A stretch of DNA of 64,000 nucleotides, from the NCBI GenBank assembly GCA_016946835.1, contig JACVTC010000016.1, forward strand, positions 1,416,501 through 1,480,500, written 5' to 3'. The notes below the pieces were generated by a model, which saw only the letters and a list, made by a program, of their open reading frames with translations, did not search any database and was not told the origin of the DNA. Positions 1 through 9,295 of the stretch are shown piece after piece (the stretch's first letter is position 1; every line of letters starts with the position of its first letter). This DNA comes from Neocallimastix lanati (nom. inval.) (Eukaryota > Neocallimastigomycota > Neocallimastigomycetes > Neocallimastigales > Neocallimastigaceae). Position numbers and translations under genes: made by a program.

Positions 1-1738
1 TCCTATAGTAATTACATAAGCCTAAAAATCGTTGTACTTCTTTAATATTTTTCGGAGTTGGCCACTCTTCTATAGATTTAATTTTCTTTGGGTCAGTAGA
101 TACACCATCACCAGATAAAATGTAACCTAGGAATTCAACTTTTTCTTTATCGAATTCACATTTTTCTAATTTTGCGTATAAATTATTATTAATTAAAGTT
201 TGTAATACACTTCTTACTTGTTTGTGATGTTCTTCCAAATCCTCAGAATAAATTAAAATATCATCCAAATATAAAATAACACTTTTTTCCAAATAAGGTC
301 TGAGTACAGAATTAATAAATGATTGGAAAGTGGCTGGGGCATTTTTCAACCCAAAAGGCATTACGAGATATTCGTAATGACCATATTTAGTTCGAAAAGC
401 TGTTTTATATTCATCCCCCTCTTTTATACGAATTAGGTTATAGGCAGATCTTAGATCTAATTTTGTGAAATATTTTGCACTTTTAACCTTTTCAATGATA
501 TCATTAATAAGTGGAAGAGGATATGAATTTCTAATGGTAACAGCGTTTAACTTTTTGTAATCCACACACAATCTTAAAGAACCATCTTTCTTTTTTTGAA
601 ATAAGACAGGATAACCAGCTGGAGATTCAGAAGGTCTAATAAATCCCTTCTTTAAATTTTCTTCTATATATTCTTTTAAAACTTTATTTTCTTCTTCAGA
701 TAATGGGTAGATAGGTCCATAATGAAGAGAAGCATCCTTTTCTAAAACTATTTTACAGTCAGTTAAACGATGTGGCGGTAGTTTATCTGCTTCTTTCTTA
801 CTAAATACAACAGCCAAATCTCGATATTGAAGCGGAATATTTTCGATTTTTATATCTTCAATATCTTCTTCATAATTTTCTTTATTTGTTAAAAATGAAT
901 AAATTAAATAATTATAGTTAAATTTATTATTAATTTTATATTTTTTATTTTGGTGATTGTTTTTTAATTTAAAAAATATTTTATTGGTTAAAAAATTAAA
1001 TTTTTTATGAAGAAATTTTTTATATTTATTAAGTTTAAAATTTAATTTATTTTGATTAAAATTTTTGAAATTTTTTGAATTTTTTGTATAATTAAATTTT
1101 TTTATGAATTTATGTTTTAAAAAATAATTTTTCAAAAATCTTTTTATCACTGAATTAAACCGAGAATAATATTGTGGATTTTCATTAGCATTTTTATTAA
1201 TTTTGTTATAAAAGTGAGAATCTAAATAAGAATATAGGAAGTTTTTATTATAATCGTAATGAATATGAAACTTCCTCATAAATTGATTTCCAAAAAGTAA
1301 TTTTGTTGGAATACAATTCGAAATTAAAAATTTTTCTTTAAAATTTTTAAAATAAACTTTTTTATTTTCATTAATTTTAATTTGAAATTTTAGCCAAACA
1401 TAATTCTTTATCTGGGTTGTATCACCAGAAATTCCTTTGACTAAAATTTTTGATTTTAAATTATATTTTTTCAAGTTTAAAGTTTTTACTAAATCTTCTG
1501 TAATAAAATTACAGAAGGAGCCTGAATCTAACATAGATTCAGTTTTTAATTTATTATTATCATTTTTAATATTTTTTATATTATTTGAAAATGATGTTGG
1601 AATATATGTATCAAATAAAAGGAAAGTTGAAGGTAATTTTTTATTTACTACATTATTAAATGTAGGAAAATTATAATGAAGAATTCTTGTGTTTTTTATT
1701 ATATTGGACTTCTGTTGAAGTCCATTGTTTAGTTTTTT
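1..1738 (-). CDS. Ty3/gypsy element 1 Pol (protease + reverse transcriptase), partial, cut by window edge
   Basis: The minus-strand frame with codon starts at coordinates of 3n+1 is free of stops from 1741 down to base 1, although 900-1680 is very AT-rich. Reading it gives an aspartyl protease motif M-L-D-S-G-S-F (Asp codon at 1526-1528) and then a Ty3/gypsy reverse transcriptase: 'K-L-P-P-H-R-x-x-D-C' near 750-780, 'L-D-L-R-S-A-Y-N' near 440-460, 'M-P-F-G-L-K-N-A-P-A-T-F' near 330-365, catalytic Y-L-D-D at 260-271, and 'F-L-G-Y-I' near 125-140. RNase H and integrase must lie left of the window. The frame has no start codon of its own before the protease and sits in -1 relative to gag, so it is expected to be made as a Gag-Pol fusion by frameshifting. 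The protein closely resembles the RT of element 2 (about 6700-7450) but is a distinct lineage. No inactivating lesion is visible in the part present. Confidence 0.88.
1705..1738 (-). promoter_or_regulatory. -1 programmed ribosomal frameshift signal between gag and pol
   Basis: Read on the minus strand, the last gag codons are ACA AAA AAC TAA. They contain the heptamer A-AAA-AAC (1738 to 1732) exactly in the X-XXY-YYZ phase required for -1 slippage. A 7-nt spacer (1731-1725, which includes the gag stop) is followed by a perfect 8-bp hairpin: arm TGGACTTC (1724-1717), loop AACA, arm GAAGTCCA (1712-1705). Slippage moves ribosomes into the open pol frame, whose own upstream stop (1742-1744) lies just before the heptamer. 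Heptamer phase, spacer length and stem are all read directly from the sequence; function is inferred from the known architecture of retroelement frameshift sites. Confidence 0.85.
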
Positions 1739-2805
1739 GTTTTATTATTATTGCTACTAGTTTTATTACTATTATAATTGTTATTATTGTAATTATTATT
1801 ATAATTACTTTTGTTATTATAATTGTTATTAGAATTATAATTTTTATCATGATTAATATGGGTACTAACGTGTTTTGAATGTTTATTATTACTGCTTCTA
1901 GAAAGTTTTGAATTACCATTATTTGATTTTATTTGATTTTTTGTTTTTAATGTATTTTCAAGTAAAATACATTTAGTATAAATAGTACCAAGATCAACAG
2001 GGAATTCTTCCATTTCTTCAATTACTTCTTGGTATTTTGAATGTAACCCATTATAGAAAATTAAAACTAAGGCTTCTTCACTGAATCCAAGACCATTCGA
2101 AAGAGTTCTAAATTGTTCAATATAATCATTTATTTTCCCATAGTTATGTTTCAATTTTATTAATTGAATCTTAGCTAATTTTTTGCTTGCAACGTTGGAA
2201 AATGCTTTTCTTAATTCAGTAGTCAATTCAGAAAGAGTTTTTGGGTTAGTATCCTTGTACGTAGCTAGATACCAATTACGAGCGCCATCTCTTAAACGGG
2301 ATTTAATAAAGTTAATTTTGATATCTTCTGTAGCTTCTGAATTTGGATATGTTTTAAAGGTATCTTCACAAAGTTGACAGAATAGATCAGTTTCTTTAGT
2401 ATCTCCAGAGAAAAATCCAGGTTCAGGAACTTGTTGTAAACGGTTTGAAAAAGCATTCCTCATAATAACATCATTGTCATCATCACGTCTAGTAGTGGTA
2501 GATACATTATCCTCTTGTGTTTGACTAGTAGAAGGAATATCATTTGTAGCAATATTTATATTTAACTTTTCATCTAAAATTTTTGTTAAATTAGATAATT
2601 GATTAATAATATTTTTATTATCTTTGTAAAGTGTATAAAGTTTTTTTTGTAAGTCCTTGTTATATTCATTAAAATCTTCTTTTAATAAAAAACTATCATT
2701 AACAGAAGAAGCCAATTCGGATACAGTAACTTGGGCGTCAGACCTTAATTTATTAACTTCTGACATTGGAGCAATGTCAGCCCATACATTATTGTAAAAA
2801 GACAT
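1729..2805 (-). CDS. Ty3/gypsy element 1 Gag
   Basis: A 358-residue protein beginning at the first ATG after the 5' LTR. Residues about 40-75 are Leu/Lys/Asn-rich and could form a coiled coil. Residues about 130-270 match the retrotransposon Gag capsid pattern ('F-F-S-G-D', 'R-L-R-D-G-A-R-N-W-Y', 'L-R-K-A-F', 'Y-I-E-Q-F-R-T-L', 'F-Y-N-G-L'). The C-terminus (about 300-358) is an Asn/Lys/Ser-rich basic tail with no CCHC zinc knuckle, unlike the Gag of element 2, so RNA binding may rest on the basic tail. It ends at the frameshift site described for 1705-1738; most translation would end here to give capsid protein. The length is normal for Ty3/gypsy Gag and no internal lesion is seen. Confidence 0.88.
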   Translation of the reverse strand: MSFYNNVWADIAPMSEVNKLRSDAQVTVSELASSVNDSFLLKEDFNEYNKDLQKKLYTLYKDNKNIINQLSNLTKILDEKLNINIATNDIPSTSQTQEDNVSTTTRRDDDNDVIMRNAFSNRLQQVPEPGFFSGDTKETDLFCQLCEDTFKTYPNSEATEDIKINFIKSRLRDGARNWYLATYKDTNPKTLSELTTELRKAFSNVASKKLAKIQLIKLKHNYGKINDYIEQFRTLSNGLGFSEEALVLIFYNGLHSKYQEVIEEMEEFPVDLGTIYTKCILLENTLKTKNQIKSNNGNSKLSRSSNNKHSKHVSTHINHDKNYNSNNNYNNKSNYNNNYNNNNYNSNKTSSNNNKTKN

Positions 2806-2839
2806 ATTAAAGTAGTAACCAAAACTAGGGTAAGGTTAT

Positions 2840-3575
2840 TGTTAAAATTAAGATATAAAATAGTTTTATGATTAATAACGTTACTAGGTTAATATGTTGA
2901 ATTATATATTAATAATCCAACAATAATTAATTAATAATAATATAAAAATAATATAAGATAAATAGTTAAGTTATTTAAACACTTAATATCTAAGAATATT
3001 TTAAATAATAATTTCTTTGAAGGATTTATGAAAATATTTATTTATTGAATTATTAGTATATAATTATTGTAAGTACAATAACCTTACAAAGAACATAAAA
3101 GATAGATTTTTACATCTTTCTTTTATACTTTGTAAGTTACATAATAATAATATTTAATTATAAGATATTAATAATATAGTAATATGAATATTAATAAAAT
3201 ATTAAGATAATAACAATATCGATATGTTTAAAATATTTAATATAACTAAATAAATTTAATTTATAATTATATAATTAATTTGAATAATTAAAAATAGTAG
3301 TTAATATATATGATGTAAACATATATATAAACATAATATAAATAAATACATGTGACGTCATATGTAGATAATTGTAATTATTAATATAAATCTTATTTAC
3401 TAATATTCTCAGAATTATTAGGCCTAAGATAATTCCTTAAATATTAAATAAGAATTTATATTAATTATTAATTATTTAAATATATATATTATTTATAATT
3501 AAATAAATAATATTTGTTAACTATTGAAATGTAAATAACTGAAATTGAGATTTCAATTCAGTTATAATTTCAACA
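2840..3575 (-). repeat. 5' LTR of Ty3/gypsy element 1
   Basis: The sequence upstream of gag ends at 3575 with AACA (minus strand TGTTGAAATT...), directly beside the (ATTTTT)n tract, giving a TG...CA LTR in minus orientation. Two inner borders are possible. At 2840 (minus ...TTAACA) the next 10 bases, ATAACCTTAC, are exactly complementary to GTAAGGTTAT inside the LTR at 3078-3087, as in self-priming Tf1-type elements. At 2895 the end gives a longer 7-bp inverted terminus (TGTTGAA/TTCAACA) but no adjacent priming site. A TATA-like GTATAAAAG lies on the minus strand with its TATA starting at 3127. The partner LTR is outside the window, so the border cannot be settled here. Confidence 0.65.
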
Positions 3576-3615
3576 TTTTATTTTTATTTTTATTTTTATT
3601 TTTATTTTTATTTTT
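3571..3615. repeat. (ATTTTT)n tract, target of the LTR elements
   Basis: About seven copies of a 6-bp ATTTTT unit separate the end of element 1's LTR from the start of element 2. The same unit resumes at 10225 on the far side of element 2 and leads directly into the SINE. Element 2 is flanked by TTTTT on each side (3611-3615 and 10225-10229), fitting a 5-bp target duplication, though the repeat makes the exact boundary ambiguous. Confidence 0.8.
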
Positions 3616-4544
3616 TGTAAAATAAAATAATAGCTTAGGTCGGTGAGGACAGACTATAATTTATTTTACACTATCTTATTATATCAACACTATAATTAAT
3701 TATTAACTAAAACACTAAAACTAAAAAACTAATTTAATTTTTTGTTTTATAAAAAAAATTCCTTTTATTAATATTTCTTATTTGTTGAATTTAACTATCC
3801 TAAAATCAACAATCACTTAACTGGGTACCGTAGGGTCCTTTACCGGAAAGCCTACTAGCAGTTAAGATTTTAAATAAAATTTAAAATAAAATTTGTTTTA
3901 TAAAAAAATAACTATTCTAATAATAGTTATAATACTAATTAATAAAATATAAAATTTATACTATCTATATTATCTATACTAAACTATACTATTCTAAACT
4001 ATACTATTTTCTATACTATTTTCCAACTATCGTTCAATAGTTGAAAATTAACTCTTTTTATACTTTTTGAAAATTAAAATTTAAATTGAATAGATTGTAA
4101 TAAACTAACTAAAATATTATTATATATTTGTAATTACATTTAATAATAAATTACATGAAATGTTATGAATTATTTTAATATAAAAACTATTTAAAACTAT
4201 CTAATATTTCTAAAAATAAATAAACAAAACGGCAAGTTTTTGTAAACAAACGGAAAAGGCAATTTTTCTTTGATTATTTTAATTTAACTAATTTATGACT
4301 AATTATTTTTAATGTACAAGTTTCATGACTAATTATTTTTAATTTACAAGTTTCATGATTCAAAGTGAGTAATAATGATGTAAATTCTCCAAATAATTTA
4401 GTCATACATTTTTGAGAAAATTAATTAAATTAATAATTTGGAATACATTTAAATTTATATTAAAAATTTGGAAAACATTTTTATCCACAATAATTTACAT
4501 TACATTACATTTAAATACGTATTCAAATTATTAAATATTTTACA
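3616..4544 (-). repeat. 3' LTR of element 2
   Basis: A 929-bp LTR, TG...CA, matching 9296-10224 except for one base at 4314. It contains the same TATA-like box (4054-4062) and predicted transcript start (4028). It also carries a 30-bp tandem duplication around 4280-4340 (the 'ATGACTAATTATTTTTAAT' segment occurs twice), which is shared with the 5' LTR. Confidence 0.95.
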
Positions 4545-4557
4545 TGCCCCTCTGTTT
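4545..4557 (-). other. Polypurine tract of element 2
   Basis: On the minus strand AAACAGAGGGGCA directly precedes the TG of the 3' LTR. The purine-rich AGAGGGG, in an otherwise AT-rich setting and placed against the LTR, is where plus-strand DNA synthesis should be primed. Confidence 0.75.
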
Positions 4558-4577
4558 AAGTCGAGCCCCTGAGCGAC

Positions 4578-5861
4578 TTATAATCTAGAAGGAACTCTAT
4601 TTGTTTTATTGAACTCTTGAACTAATTGAGGATCAGTGATTTCATCTTCAGACAACCAAGTACATTCAGTAGCTGGAAGTCCTTTCCATAACATAAAGTA
4701 AAAAGGTTTATTGTTAACAACTTTAGCGGCAACAATCTTCAAAGGTTCCTTTCCTTCAGTATCAGTAGCGATCGAAGTAATTCGAGTAATAGTACTTGCA
4801 CTTGATTCATTAAATTCTCTTTCATTGTAAGGTTCTAGATTTGAAATATGGAAAACATTATGGCATTTAATAGTATCAGGTAATTCTAATTTATAAGAAA
4901 CAGGGCCTGTTTTTTCAATAATTTTAAAAGGACCGAGTTTTCTATTAGTTAACTTAGCTGGACCTTTAGGAAGCAAATCGGGTCTTTTAAGCCATACTAA
5001 ATTACCTACTTTGAGTTTAGGACCGATTAGTCTTAAACAATCAGCATATTTCTTATATCTTGCTTTAGCTTTTTCTAAGTTCTTCTTCAAAAATTCCATA
5101 TTCTTTTGAATTTGATTAGCATGATTTGTAGCACTAGAATTTCTACTATCAGCAGGTATAGCTGGGTTAAACTTAGGATTAAAACCAAAATTAGCAAAAA
5201 ATGGGCTTTGATTAATTGATTGATGTAACGTGTTGTTATAAGCAAATTCAGCATAAGGTAAAATATCTATCCAATTATTTTTTCTTTTATTGATATAACA
5301 TCTTAAGAATTGTTCTAAGATTCCATTTACTCTTTCAGTTTGTCCATCGGTTTGGGGGTGATGTGCACTTGATAAGTTATGATTAATATCTAATAAACTA
5401 CAAAGTCTTTGCCAGAATTCAGAGGTGAATTGAGATCCTCTATCGGAAGTAATATCTTCTGGTAATCCGTGTAGACGAAAAACTTCTCTAAAAAATACAT
5501 CAGCAGCGATTTGAGCAGTAGGTATACTTCTAAATGGAATAAAGTGAGCCATCTTTGTTAATCTATCAACTATGACCATTATAACTGTTTTGTCTCTTGA
5601 CTTAGGTAAATCAGTTATAAAATCCATTGAGACTGAGGACCATGGTCTTTTTGGAGTAGGAAGAGGTTGAAGTAATCCATAAGGACGGTGGCGATCATCT
5701 TTTACTTGAGCACATGTTTTGCATGATGCGATATACTTAACAATATCGGAAGTCATCTTAAACCAAACAAAATTTCTACTTATAATTTCTTTGGTTTTGA
5801 GAATACCAAAATGACCTTGAACTGGATTATCATGATGAATAGCAATGATAATATTTCTCAT
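4578..5861 (-). CDS. Element 2 integrase with C-terminal chromodomain
   Basis: A 427-residue open frame counted from its first Met; homology begins a few codons earlier (L-I-F-V-P-K-K, to about 5882), so that Met is unlikely to be a true start. The HHCC zinc finger is at about 9-55 (H-H-D-N-P-V-Q-G-H-F-G ... C-K-T-C). The catalytic core carries D80 (M-D-F-I), D140 (S-D-R-G-S-Q-F) and E176 (T-E-R-V-N), giving the DD35E spacing. A GPY/F-like region ('L-G-P-F-K-I-I-E-K-T-G-P-V-S-Y') follows, then a chromodomain at about 370-420 ('Y-F-M-L-W-K-G-L-P', W402). Chromodomains direct integration toward particular chromatin. The frame lies -1 relative to the upstream Gag-RNaseH frame. All catalytic residues are intact, so the domain looks recently functional. 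Confidence 0.93.
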   Translation of the reverse strand: MRNIIIAIHHDNPVQGHFGILKTKEIISRNFVWFKMTSDIVKYIASCKTCAQVKDDRHRPYGLLQPLPTPKRPWSSVSMDFITDLPKSRDKTVIMVIVDRLTKMAHFIPFRSIPTAQIAADVFFREVFRLHGLPEDITSDRGSQFTSEFWQRLCSLLDINHNLSSAHHPQTDGQTERVNGILEQFLRCYINKRKNNWIDILPYAEFAYNNTLHQSINQSPFFANFGFNPKFNPAIPADSRNSSATNHANQIQKNMEFLKKNLEKAKARYKKYADCLRLIGPKLKVGNLVWLKRPDLLPKGPAKLTNRKLGPFKIIEKTGPVSYKLELPDTIKCHNVFHISNLEPYNEREFNESSASTITRITSIATDTEGKEPLKIVAAKVVNNKPFYFMLWKGLPATECTWLSEDEITDPQLVQEFNKTNRVPSRL

Positions 5862-5878
5862 CTTCTTTGGAACGAAAA

Positions 5879-8800
5879 TTAAACCCTTATATAATAATAA
5901 CCTTCTTCGTCAATAGTAAAGTCTTTCATTTTATTTTTATATTTATTATTAGAAGTAGATTCTCCTTTTTTGATCTTGATTAATTCTTGTATGACTTCAT
6001 CATCTTTAATTTCTTTTATCAATTCATCTTTTAAGTTCCCTTGAATTGCAACTAAACATAAATCTTCTGTAGCTTCTTGTATTGTAAGACAAGCTGAAGT
6101 TTCTTTTTCATCATCTATTTCCTGATTTTCATAATCTGGTCTTCTCGAAAAAGCATCTGGTTTTCCACCTTCTTTTCCTGGTCTATATTGTATTTCGTAA
6201 TCAAATCGAGATAAGAATAAGTTCCATCTTATTTGACGTTGAGATAACAACTCAGGTTTACGTGGAAAAGTTAAATTTTTATGATCGGTATAAATTGTAA
6301 ATTGATGCTTAGCCCCTTCTAAGTAATGTCTCCATTCTTGTAACGCACACTTGACAGCTAATAATTCCTTGTCATATATTGGATAATTCTTTTCAGATTT
6401 TGTTAAACCTCTTGAATAATAACAAATTGGATGTAATGCGTTTGTATATTTTTGTCTTTGAGATAACACAGCACCGATTGCAAAATTACTTGCATCTGTC
6501 TCTACTATAAACGGTAATTCTGGATCTGCATGAACAAGTATTGGTTCTTTTGTAAAGAGTTTCTTTAAAGTTTCGAATGCGACAGAACATTCTTCAGTCC
6601 ATTCATATTTAACATCTTTTCTTGTTAAGTTGTGTAACGGCTTAGCAATTTTAGCAAAGTTTGGGATGAATCTTCTGTAATAATTACATAAGCCTACGAA
6701 AGATTGTACTTCCTTCACGGTAGTTGGTACTGGCCATTCTAAAATCGATTTAACTTTGTCTGGATCCATAGAAATTCCTTTATCCGAAATAATATGTCCT
6801 AAAAAAGTTGTTTTTTGAACTTCAAATTCACATTTACTTAATTTTGCATAAAGACCACTTTCTTGTAATTTCTTAAGTATTTTCTTAACATGTGTACGGT
6901 GTTCTTCTAATGTCTCAGAATAAATAAGTATATCATCGATATAGGCAAAAGCAAATTCATCTAAGTATTCTCCTAAAACGTCATTAATAAAGTGTTGGAA
7001 AGTTGCTGGAGCATTCTTCAAACCAAATGGCATAACAAGATATTCGAAATGACCATATCTTGTTCGAAATGCTGTTTTATATTCATCACCTTCACGTATT
7101 CTTACCAGGTTATAAGCTGATTTTAAATCTAACTTAGTAAAATACTTAGCTTCTCTCAATCTGTCAAAAAGCTCGGTGATTAAAGGGAGTGGATAGGAGT
7201 CCCTTATAGTATTTTCATTAAGTCTTCGATAATCGACACAAAGTCTTAAACTTCCATCCTTTTTTCTAACGAATAAAATTGGAGCACCAGCAGGAGATGT
7301 TGAAGGTCTAATGAAGCCTTTTTCTAAATTTTCTTTGATATATTCTTTTAAAGCTTCACGTTCTTCCTCCGTTAATGGATATAAAGGACCATAAAATAAG
7401 TCAACATCATCCTTTAATCTAATTTTACAGTCGTATGGACGATGTGGTGGTAATTCGTTACACTCTTGTTCATCAAACACATTTTTAAATTTCTCATATT
7501 GTTTTGGTATTCTTTCCAAACTTTTATTTTCTTTAACACTTTCATTATTATAATCACATTTAATAACACTTTTATCTTTATTTTCATTTTTTAAAACATA
7601 ACAGAAAGCATAATTTTCAAATTTTCCTTTATTTAATTCTTTTCTTTTAATACATTTTTCTTTTTTAACTAAGGCTTTTTTCATAATAGCCTTTATATTA
7701 CGTGATTTTTTACTACATAATTTATTTTTATTATCGACTAATTTTTTAACATCATTATTATCTAAACTATCTAATACATTATTATAATTATTAATAATTT
7801 CTCTAGCTAATTGTATCTTACTTCGGCGGATTTCATCTTTTTTCTTCTTTTCTTCAGTTGTTCTTCTCATAATATCTTCAGCGGTGGCACAACAATTTCT
7901 CTTGCAGTATTGGGAACTGAATCTGATATTACCTTTATCAAATTCAATTGTTGGGCAATGCTTCTTCAACCATGGATTTCCTAAAATAACCGAAATTCCT
8001 TTTGGTAAACTATAAATGTAAAATTGAATGGTTTCGATATGTTGACCCATGACCATAGTTAATGGAATGGTTTCATAACGAATTGTTCCATTTCCGTTAA
8101 ATCCGATAACGTTTTTCTCATGGCGGATTCGTTGTACTGGGATCTGGTATTTATCGGCGGTAGCTCTATCCATAATATTAAGATCTGAGCCAGTATCTAG
8201 AATTGCGGACATAATAAAACCATTTTTGTACTTAAAAACAACATTGTAAGTGTGAGCTAAACTTTTCTCGCTCAATTTAATCTGTAAGATCTTTTCTCTT
8301 CTTCTAATTTTGTCCTGTTGCTTGGGACAGTTTTCCTTTAAGTGGCTTGTGCTCTTACATATAAAACACTTCTTCGGTTTGTTTGACCTCTTTGGTGAAG
8401 AATCCCTGTAATTTTGGCTACTTCGGTAATTATTTTGGTAACGACTTGATCCTAAATCCCTACGAAAAGGTCTAATTCTTCTTTGATCTATATCCATTGG
8501 GTCATTTCCGTTAACACGACGATCTTCTTCAGCATTAGCAGCTACAACATTAATTAGTTCATTAATTCTTCTAATTCTAGGATAAATTAGTTTGGTTCTT
8601 TCTTTTTCTCTTGTTGGTAAACCCTCAATGAAAAAATGGATTTTAGCTTCGTCATTAAATGATGAATCTCTGGCTATTTTCTCGAACTGATTGCAGTATT
8701 CGGCTATTGTTCTAAATTGTTGGCTACGTATCTTGGTAAGTCGACTGTTCGCGACATCTGAACTCGCACAGGATTTGTAACGTTGTTGCAAAGCGTCAAT

Positions 8801-9145
8801 AAAATTCTCGTAATTTTCCAATAGTGGACTTTCTTCTTTAACTAGATCAGCAAACCATTCAGCAGCGTTTCCCTCCAAATAACTACTTATAATATCAATC
8901 TTGAATTCGTCATCAGCAGCAGCTTCTTCGTCTAAATTGTACTTAAAATATCGGTTGATTTGACCAAGGAAGGCTGGTAGTTCGTTTCTTCTTCCGGAGA
9001 ATGCTTTTGGTTTCGGAATGAGGCGTGCCCTGGTATTGACGTTATTACCAACCTCATTTTCTATTTCCATGGAGCTGGCTTCAGAGGCTGCGTCAAAGTC
9101 TCCCCTAGCTCCTGGATGTTGATTGTTGATATTTATGTAATTCAT
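5879..9145 (-). CDS. Element 2 Gag-protease-RT-RNase H polyprotein
   Basis: A single 1088-residue frame. Gag capsid region about 45-200 ('F-S-G-R-R-N-E-L-P-A-F-L-G', 'E-G-N-A-A-E-W-F'). CCHC zinc knuckle C260-x2-C-x4-H-x4-C273. Protease L-D-T-G-S-D with D317. Reverse transcriptase about 570-760 with 'L-D-L-K-S-A-Y-N', 'M-P-F-G-L-K-N-A-P' and catalytic Y735-I-D-D738. RNase H with V-E-T-D884-A-S and 'Y-D-K-E-L-L-A-V ... Y-T-D-H-K-N-L'. Unlike element 1, gag and pol are fused in one frame, so no frameshift is needed to reach RT. It ends '...G-Y-Y-Y-I-R-V' and a stop, where the related chain would continue as '...I-R-G-L-I-F-V-P' into integrase; a single missing base around 5880-5890 explains this. 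It is otherwise complete and undamaged. Confidence 0.95.
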   Translation of the reverse strand: MNYININNQHPGARGDFDAASEASSMEIENEVGNNVNTRARLIPKPKAFSGRRNELPAFLGQINRYFKYNLDEEAAADDEFKIDIISSYLEGNAAEWFADLVKEESPLLENYENFIDALQQRYKSCASSDVANSRLTKIRSQQFRTIAEYCNQFEKIARDSSFNDEAKIHFFIEGLPTREKERTKLIYPRIRRINELINVVAANAEEDRRVNGNDPMDIDQRRIRPFRRDLGSSRYQNNYRSSQNYRDSSPKRSNKPKKCFICKSTSHLKENCPKQQDKIRRREKILQIKLSEKSLAHTYNVVFKYKNGFIMSAILDTGSDLNIMDRATADKYQIPVQRIRHEKNVIGFNGNGTIRYETIPLTMVMGQHIETIQFYIYSLPKGISVILGNPWLKKHCPTIEFDKGNIRFSSQYCKRNCCATAEDIMRRTTEEKKKKDEIRRSKIQLAREIINNYNNVLDSLDNNDVKKLVDNKNKLCSKKSRNIKAIMKKALVKKEKCIKRKELNKGKFENYAFCYVLKNENKDKSVIKCDYNNESVKENKSLERIPKQYEKFKNVFDEQECNELPPHRPYDCKIRLKDDVDLFYGPLYPLTEEEREALKEYIKENLEKGFIRPSTSPAGAPILFVRKKDGSLRLCVDYRRLNENTIRDSYPLPLITELFDRLREAKYFTKLDLKSAYNLVRIREGDEYKTAFRTRYGHFEYLVMPFGLKNAPATFQHFINDVLGEYLDEFAFAYIDDILIYSETLEEHRTHVKKILKKLQESGLYAKLSKCEFEVQKTTFLGHIISDKGISMDPDKVKSILEWPVPTTVKEVQSFVGLCNYYRRFIPNFAKIAKPLHNLTRKDVKYEWTEECSVAFETLKKLFTKEPILVHADPELPFIVETDASNFAIGAVLSQRQKYTNALHPICYYSRGLTKSEKNYPIYDKELLAVKCALQEWRHYLEGAKHQFTIYTDHKNLTFPRKPELLSQRQIRWNLFLSRFDYEIQYRPGKEGGKPDAFSRRPDYENQEIDDEKETSACLTIQEATEDLCLVAIQGNLKDELIKEIKDDEVIQELIKIKKGESTSNNKYKNKMKDFTIDEEGYYYIRV

Positions 9146-9284
9146 CTTACTATTATTATTTATTAAACTATAAATTAAACTATAAAGTATTACTAAATCA
9201 ACTTTTTAATTATTTTTTCAAAAAAAAAAAATTTATACTATTACTAGTCTATCCTACACAAAGGTAAACTATACTAATCTAACG

Positions 9285-9295
9285 AGTTGGAAAAT
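9285..9295 (-). promoter_or_regulatory. Predicted self-primer binding site of element 2
   Basis: On the minus strand the first 11 bases after the 5' LTR are ATTTTCCAACT. They do not begin with TGG as a tRNA-primed site would. They are an exact reverse complement of AGTTGGAAAAT inside the LTR (9708 to 9698), which lies where the transcript should begin: a TATAAAAAG box starts 34 nt upstream of it. This is the arrangement of Tf1-type self-priming elements, where the first 11 nt of the RNA fold back on the primer site. Confidence 0.8.

Noticed and set aside
5876-5895. A programmed frameshift between RNase H and integrase using G-GGT-TTA
   Set aside because: The heptamer is phased to the integrase frame, not to the upstream frame, so -1 slippage there would not lead into integrase.
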